Source: Fulvia fulva
Taxonomy: Eukaryota > Ascomycota > Dothideomycetes > Mycosphaerellales > Mycosphaerellaceae
Reading direction: 5' to 3'
Assembly (NCBI RefSeq): GCF_020509005.1
Contig: NC_063012.1
Location: forward strand, 8,122,001-8,186,000
Length of the DNA: 64,000 nucleotides
Shown piece by piece: positions 58,428-64,000 of the stretch. Every line of letters starts with the position of its first letter. The stretch's first letter is position 1. Position numbers and translations under genes: made by a program. The notes under the pieces were generated by a model, which did no database searches, was not told the origin of the DNA, and worked only from the letters and a program-made list of their open reading frames with translations.

Positions 58428-58638
58428 TGCCTAGGAGTTGCCTAATGTAGCTAGGCACCTCCGCGGCGTTTGGAGCTGAAGAAACAGGGTGAAGAGAGCT
58501 TCAAGCTGTCCAGATTGAATGGGGTAGAACTCCCTCAGTCCTAGGGGCAGTGGCCTGCTTTTTATATCGTTGGAATGGCCTTGATAAGAGCTTTCGAATG
58601 TGTCGTGTTTTGGCGCAGAGATCGATGATTCCGTCAAT

Positions 58639-58653
58639 TCCCTAGATATATAG
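58639..58653. repeat. target-site duplication of the intact LINE (right copy)
   Basis: TCCCTAGATATATAG, identical to 53654-53668. It continues into old-LINE ORF1 sequence (GTCTCCTATATAG). Confidence 0.88.
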
Positions 58654-59767
58654 TCTCCTATATAGTTCGAGCAGGCCTGCTTGTTTATACACGTGTAGGT
58701 TTGGTGTCTATACTGTTAGCATTTGAAGTATTAGAGGACACGAAAGGATAAGGAGTGCTTTTCTACTGTCTTAAGGCTATATTGCTAGACTAGGCCTTGT
58801 TCTATCGCTAGATCCGCCGCTTTCGCGTCTTATAGCTATACTATTAGCGCCGAGGCCTTCTTGCCTTCTAGCTATTTCCTATAGAGCCAAGTCGCCTTCT
58901 GGATTAGAGAGTTAAGAGTGACCGGGTTGTCCTCTTAGAGAGCGCGTAGGTGACCCTGGTTGGTTGGGTCAAACTCCTTAAGCATGTCGTGGACTAGGAT
59001 CGTGAATTGTTTCGTTGAGACCTTCGCTGATGCCGCAACCTTAGATGCCCACTGTGGCTGTGCCTCTAGGTGCCTCCTAGCAGTAGCAGAGCTAGTATAG
59101 ATCTGTAGAGTGCCGTTAGACTGTTGGTTCACTGCGACCACCCCTGGTTGGTTAATTCGTTGGGCGAGCTCCTTGTTCGATAGCTTCGCAACTTCGGCCT
59201 GGTCTTCCTTTGCTGCAATGCGGATCGTAACTGCATCGTGCGTTGGGCGGGGGCCTGGTATCGATGCCGCGACCGATGCCCAGCTATGGGGGTGTTGATT
59301 CCGGGTGGCCTTGCTAATCGCCTGGGACGTCGTCCTCATTTCTTGTTGCCCTCGGTGATACGACAGTACAAGCGCCGTGCGTAGCTGAGTGATCATTACC
59401 TATAGAGACCGGTAAGGGAGCTAATCGTTAGTTTCTATGCTTTTTACGTCCTCTATAAGTTGCTACCAGTTGTCTTAGGGGGGCTTCGCCTATAGGGCCG
59501 TAGGCGCCGTTAGTACCGTAGCCTAGGCTACTATTGCCTAGGAGTTGCCTAATGTAGCTAGGCACCTCCGCGGCGTTTAGAGCTGAAGAAACAGGGTGAA
59601 GAGAGCTTCAAGCTATCTAGATTAAATGAGGTAGAACTCCCTTAGTCCTAGGGGCAGTGGCCTGCTTTTTATATCGTTAGAATGGCCTTGATAAGAGCTT
59701 TCGAATGTGTCGTGTTTTGGCGTAGAGATCGATGATTCCCTCTTCCGAGTATATAGTTCTATCGATC
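58654..59767 (-). mobile_element. old RIP'd LINE, 5' part (ORF1 and 5' UTR)
   Basis: Resumes ORF1 exactly where the left part stopped at 53653. The outer portions (58654-58981 and 59402-59745) differ from the young LINE at dozens of CpA/TpG sites. The middle (58982-59401) is identical to it. A 153-codon frame survives there (58935-59396). The 5' end reaches 59767, followed by the target duplication CGTAGCTATATATAG (59768-59782). Confidence 0.88.
58982..59401. other. 420-bp RIP-free tract, identical to the young LINE
   Basis: Base-for-base match to 57875-58294 with no gap, although it contains many CpA/TpG sites. The flanks on both sides show about two dozen RIP-type changes per 300 bp. Best explained as gene conversion from the nearby young copy. 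Confidence 0.8.
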
Positions 59768-59782
59768 CGTAGCTATATATAG

Positions 59783-62700
59783 TAATGTGACACTAACCGG
59801 CTCGTAGTTGTCTTACCGGGGTATACTATAGTAGGTATATCGTAGAAGGCCTTAACAATACGTATACGTATAGTATTTTCCTTATCTTCGGTAGGTAGGA
59901 TAAAGAGACTATAACCGCTATATCTATATTTAATATAGATTATCCTATCGACTAGTATCGCGTACTTATCGTTAATCTTGTTCTTTCGTAGTAGTTTAAT
60001 AGGTTCGCCTACTACTAACTAGGTCGTAGCTTCGATTATATCGTCCTATTCGTATAGCTTACTAATGTCGGCTAATAGCGCTTCGTCTATTACTACTCCT
60101 TCGACTTCGGATACGCTTAGCCGTAGGATTTAGCTAGCGCTAATAGATAAGAAGTGTTCTAGTTTAAGTAGTATACGATCCTACTATACGTACCGCGGAT
60201 CTAATTTGTTATATAGAATCGCGTCCTATAAACGTCTAGTAAGGCTGTCTAGTTTAGCTCCTTAAACACCTAGACGATATATAATCTTAAAGAAGAATCG
60301 TAAGAGGAACTCGGCCTGTCTCACTTGTCGTCTATTTAGTTACTTAGAAGTTATAAAGTATTCGAGGTTCTTATAGTTACTATATACTAGTACTAGGTGG
60401 CCGCTTAGATTAGTAAAGTTCTTAAAGTCTAGTTCGTCGATATCGCTAGCTATAAGTTCGGGCTTCTACTCTTTAAATACTTTAACGATAGCAAGTAGTT
60501 CCTTGTTATAAATGTCGTAATTATACTCCTACGGGCTTATCTTCTTAGACAGGTATACGATTAGCCTTAGGATGTTATCCTTATCGTATTATAATAGGAC
60601 CGTAGCCGTAATAAAGTCACTCGTATCCGTTTTAAGTACTATTCTACGTCCTAGGACAAACATCGCTAATATAGTGCCTTTAGTATCGGTAAAAGCTTAC
60701 TTTAGTCCGTCGAATACCTTCTAACATTCCTCTATCTATTACTAAGGGCAGTCCTTCTTAGTTAGCTTCACTATAGGTAATACTATCTTGCTATAGTCCT
60801 TAATAAAGCGCCGATAGAACCCGGAGAACCTATTAAACGTAAGGATATCTTTTACGTTTACTAGTATTCTCTATTCCCTTATAGCTTATACCTTAGCTAG
60901 GTCTATTAAGACTCTGTCCTTGCCGATAATAAGGCCTAGGTATTTAGTAGATTAGGTATAAAACTTATATTTAGTAATTTCGAGTTATAGGCCGGCTTTA
61001 CTACATTTATAAAGTACCTTCTTAATATACTCTATATACTCCTTAAGAGTATCGCTAAAGATAAGTATATTATCTAGGTATACCGACATAAAGTCGTTAA
61101 GGAACTCTTATAGTATGTCGTTAATATAAGACTAGAAAGTACTAGGGGCATTATATAACCCGAATAGTATTACTAGGTATTTAAACTGTCTATATTGTGT
61201 TATAAATACGGTTAGCTATTCGGAGCCCTCTACTATTCTAATACGATTAAAAGCGGTAATGACATCTAGCTTAGTAAAGTACTTCTTACTAGTAATGCGA
61301 TTAAGTATATCTTATATTAAGGGTATAGGATACCTAGACTTAATCGTGCGTTCGTTAACTTGTCTATAGTTAATATAGACTCTCAATCCACCTCCTAGTT
61401 TCTTAATAATAAGTACGGGTAATAAAGTATCTACTCTGCCTTCGTATCTACAAATACCCTTCTAGGCTAACTACTCTAAGACCTAGTACGCGATGACTTT
61501 GTCCTCCTAGTTTAATATCCGGTAGGGCCTACTAAAAGGCGGTATAGTTCCTAGCTTCAGCTTGATCTCGTAGTTAATACTAGGCCTATATAGTAGAAGC
61601 TCCTTCGTATCTTATCTAGAGAAGTAATATACAAATTCGTGATATATAGGGAGAAGGTAGTCCTTTAGATCAATAGTCTCCTCCTTCTTACGTATAAATT
61701 TGTCTATATCGGCTTATATATATATCTTGTAGGTAGAGAGAGTCGGACTAACGCGTTACGCTACTAGTATAAACGCCGCTATACGTACATTAAGTCGCTC
61801 GATAGTCTTGTTATTAGAAAGTATCCTATAGCCGGTATTAGGCGAGTATATTACCACATTATATATATTACGGGCGCTTATAGCGTAGGTAGTAAGTAGG
61901 TCTATAGTACGTATATCGCTAGGTTACTATAGCTCGTTCTTATTAGAGATAAACATTATATATACCTCTACTCCTTTCCGCCTTACTATCTTCTTAATTA
62001 CCTCCGCGCTAACTTCCTAGATATCGATATCCGGTAGTATCGGCGTAGCTAGTTTCTTTTCGAATAATAGTTTAGCGGTTTGCGGGCGTTTCTTTATAAT
62101 TATATTAGAGGTTATAGTCTAGACAAAATCTCTATCGTCGTCTTCTTCGACAGTAGCTTAATACGCTAGTCGGGTCTTTAGGGCAGGTTCGAAGGTCTGC
62201 TTAGTAATTACCGGTTCCTACTTATTGTTAATACTCTATACCTAGACTAGCTCGCTATTCTATAGGCAATACTCCTTATAGTACTCTGAGTCGAGGGTTA
62301 TAGTACCTAATATAAAGTAGATACCTAGCTAGTGTTTATTATACTAGCGCCTACCTAGCACGATATTATACTCTAGATATATAACCTAGAAGGTTCTAGT
62401 CTCCTTATAACTATTACCGAGTATAAGTTCTAGACTTATACGGTATTCTATCATTTCCGCGGCTATCGAGCCGTTTACTAACCTAAGGGCTAGTAGGTTA
62501 TTAAGCTTAATTAAGGGCAGATTATGTTTTTACGTAAAGGAGAAGTCGATATACTTAGAATTAGTACCGTTATTAAGGAAAGTAAATGCATTTTGCCTAT
62601 TAGCTATCCCTAGTATTACGAGGTATAAGCCGATAATAGGGTTATATTCTATTTCTACTATCCTAAGAATATATAATAATAGCTTAAGCCCTTCGGGTAG

Positions 62701-64000
62701 CTTTACTAGTAGTACCTCTTCGTTATGTCTTATATTCTCCTTTTTATGTCTACTAGTTGTTACGCTTAAGTAGTAGACTAGGCATTTTCCGCCGGTAGTA
62801 TAACGGTAGTGCCGCTAGCGTTAGTACCTAGACGTACTAGTATCTCGTACTCGAATAGCTCGTAAGTACGCTACTATAGGCGGTGACCGGGCTTACGACA
62901 CTTCTTATAGAGGCTCTTACGTATATAGCGAGTGTTCTTAGCTTCGTCTATAGTCTTACTAAGGCTACTCTTAAATAGTTTAGGTCGGGTAGACTAAGCC
63001 TTACGGGTCGGCTTATTAGAGCCTAAACCTACTAGCTTGTCGTCCTTATTATCCTTATTACCGTCCTTCTTATCGTCCTTCTTATTATTCTTTAGCTTCT
63101 TAGAGCGTAGGTAGAGAGCGTCGAGGATCCTAAAGTCCTTATCTACCTAATAGAGATTGTCGATTATCTCTTATAACGATTTAGGACGGAAGTTAAGATA
63201 CTTATTAAGATAGCGGATAGTTAGCTTACGTTATAGGTTATCTATCGTATCTTTACCCTTAAGGCCTAGGATGTTAGTATTCTAGCGCTACTTAGGGAAG
63301 AAGGTCTAGAAGCTATCCTTATTATCTATCTTAAGGTTACTTAGGCAATTACGAGCCCTAATAATTAGGTTACGGTCTCCGTATCGCTTAGCGAGTTCCT
63401 TAATAAGGTTGTTAATACCCTTATACGTCTTCTTACTACTAGTTAGGCTACCCGAGATAGTAGGGATCTTTAGTCTAACTAGTTCCTAAGTATTACCTAG
63501 TAAGGCTAGTAAGTCGTATACGAACTTAAGCACTACCTTCTTATCGCGAAAGACCGTATAGTCGATAATAGTCTCTAACTCGGAGAAGAACTTCTCGAGG
63601 GAGGGTCTAGATAGCTTACTATCGATAGTACCGACGAACTTCTCTAGCTTATCTATACTACGCTAAGTCTTAAAGGGCTGGCTAAGGTCTAGATCGTACT
63701 TAACTAGAGACTCGAAGTCGTAGACTAGCTTCTTCTTCTTAGAAGAGCGGCGATAAGTACGAGTATTGCTATCTGACTCTAAGTCCTCCTCTAACTCCTT
63801 AGATAATAGATCGGAGTCGTTACTATTATCCTTACGTATAGACTTCTTAGCCTTCTTTCTAGTATTATAGCGAGCTACCTTGTCCTACTCGTCCTTATTA
63901 CTAGCTCTATTATTATTCCTATTATTGTCCTTAGATAGGGTTCGGCCGTTCTATAGGGCACGACGCTATAATATAGCGCGAGATAGTAAGGATCGTACTC
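59783..64000 (-). mobile_element. RIP'd Ty3/Gypsy body, continues past the window edge
   Basis: On the minus strand RNase H lies near 60300-60600 and reverse transcriptase near 60700-61500 (VYLDNILIFSDTL-like motif at about 61070). Protease-like sequence lies near 62000-62500 and a gag-like region near 62800-63900. All are stop-filled. It is contiguous with the integrase segment at 49223-49794, from which it is separated only by the old LINE. Confidence 0.72.

Larger units (their letters stand above)
53669..58638 (-). mobile_element. intact Tad-like LINE, ~4.97 kb, no RIP
   Basis: Transcribed right to left, with a 5' UTR (58428-58638), ORF1, overlapping ORF2, a 3' UTR and an (ATCT)n tail against the left target duplication. 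It is not poly(A)-tailed. Both ORFs are fully open and the sequence is rich in TG/CA, unlike its surroundings. About 6 nt (GTCAAT, 58633-58638) at the 5' junction are absent from the old copy and may be untemplated. Compared with the old copy it lacks roughly 30 nt at the 5' end. Confidence 0.93.
27741..64000. repeat. RIP-degraded transposon block
   Basis: From about 27.75 kb the sequence becomes CTA/TAG/TAT-rich. TG and CA are scarce while CG persists, which is the footprint of C-to-T mutation at CpA on both strands. Translated frames are full of stops yet still align to transposon proteins. Only two un-mutated islands interrupt it, the intact Gypsy (38189-44480) and the intact LINE (53669-58638). 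This matches the mutational outcome of fungal RIP. The block probably behaves as constitutive heterochromatin, which is an inference. Confidence 0.92.

Noticed and set aside
27741..64000. AT-rich block as mitochondrial or centromeric DNA
   Set aside because: The protein-level remains are nuclear transposons and the bias is specifically CpA-to-TpA with CpG retained. A centromere cannot be excluded or supported from sequence alone.

Overview
The window is nuclear DNA of a filamentous ascomycete (Pezizomycotina, probably Dothideomycetes). The evidence is GT-AG introns mostly 47-170 nt long, fungal-type gene families, and a long block of transposons carrying the CpA-to-TpA scars of repeat-induced point mutation (RIP). 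It falls into two compartments that meet near 27.7 kb.

Gene compartment (1-27.7 kb, balanced base composition). Ten genes are supported, eight of them recognised. In order: a TRIP4/Rqt4-type zinc-finger protein (-), a Zn2Cys6 transcription factor (-), an eight-exon DUF2461 protein with unusually long introns and a 20-nt exon (-), a Rab5/Vps21 GTPase (-), a Sac1 phosphoinositide phosphatase (+, divergent from Rab5), a small four-cysteine secreted protein (-), a Pho85-type CDK (-), a Kha1-type K+/H+ antiporter (+), a patatin-like lipase with DUF3336 (+), and a small cupin (-). Rab5, Sac1 and Kha1 all belong to the endomembrane system, but the region reads as ordinary housekeeping content, not as a cluster. 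I reconstructed exon structures by hand from splice signals and protein-family continuity.

Transposon compartment (27.7-64 kb). Almost everything here is RIP-degraded: CTA/TAG-rich, with few TG or CA dinucleotides and CpG retained. It contains pieces of chromodomain-type Ty3/Gypsy elements, Tad-like LINEs and pogo/Fot1 transposases, deeply nested. Two elements are intact and free of RIP. One is a 6,292-bp Gypsy chromovirus (38189-44480) with identical 520-bp LTRs and the target duplication GTACT, inserted into a RIP'd LINE. The other is a Tad-like LINE of about 4.97 kb (53669-58638) with both ORFs open, inserted into a RIP'd copy of its own family, which itself lies in a RIP'd Gypsy element.

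The most interesting signals are here. (1) The young LINE's 15-bp target duplication contains a TATATAG motif that RIP itself created. (2) The old LINE copy carries a 420-bp tract identical to the young copy, flanked on both sides by RIP-mutated sequence, which looks like gene conversion. (3) The Gypsy element has a 16-nt window that localises a -1 Gag/Pol frameshift, a possible self-priming primer-binding site, and a pol frame that runs through the polypurine tract into the 3' LTR. I found no CRISPR, tRNA, rRNA, or convincing novel multi-gene system.
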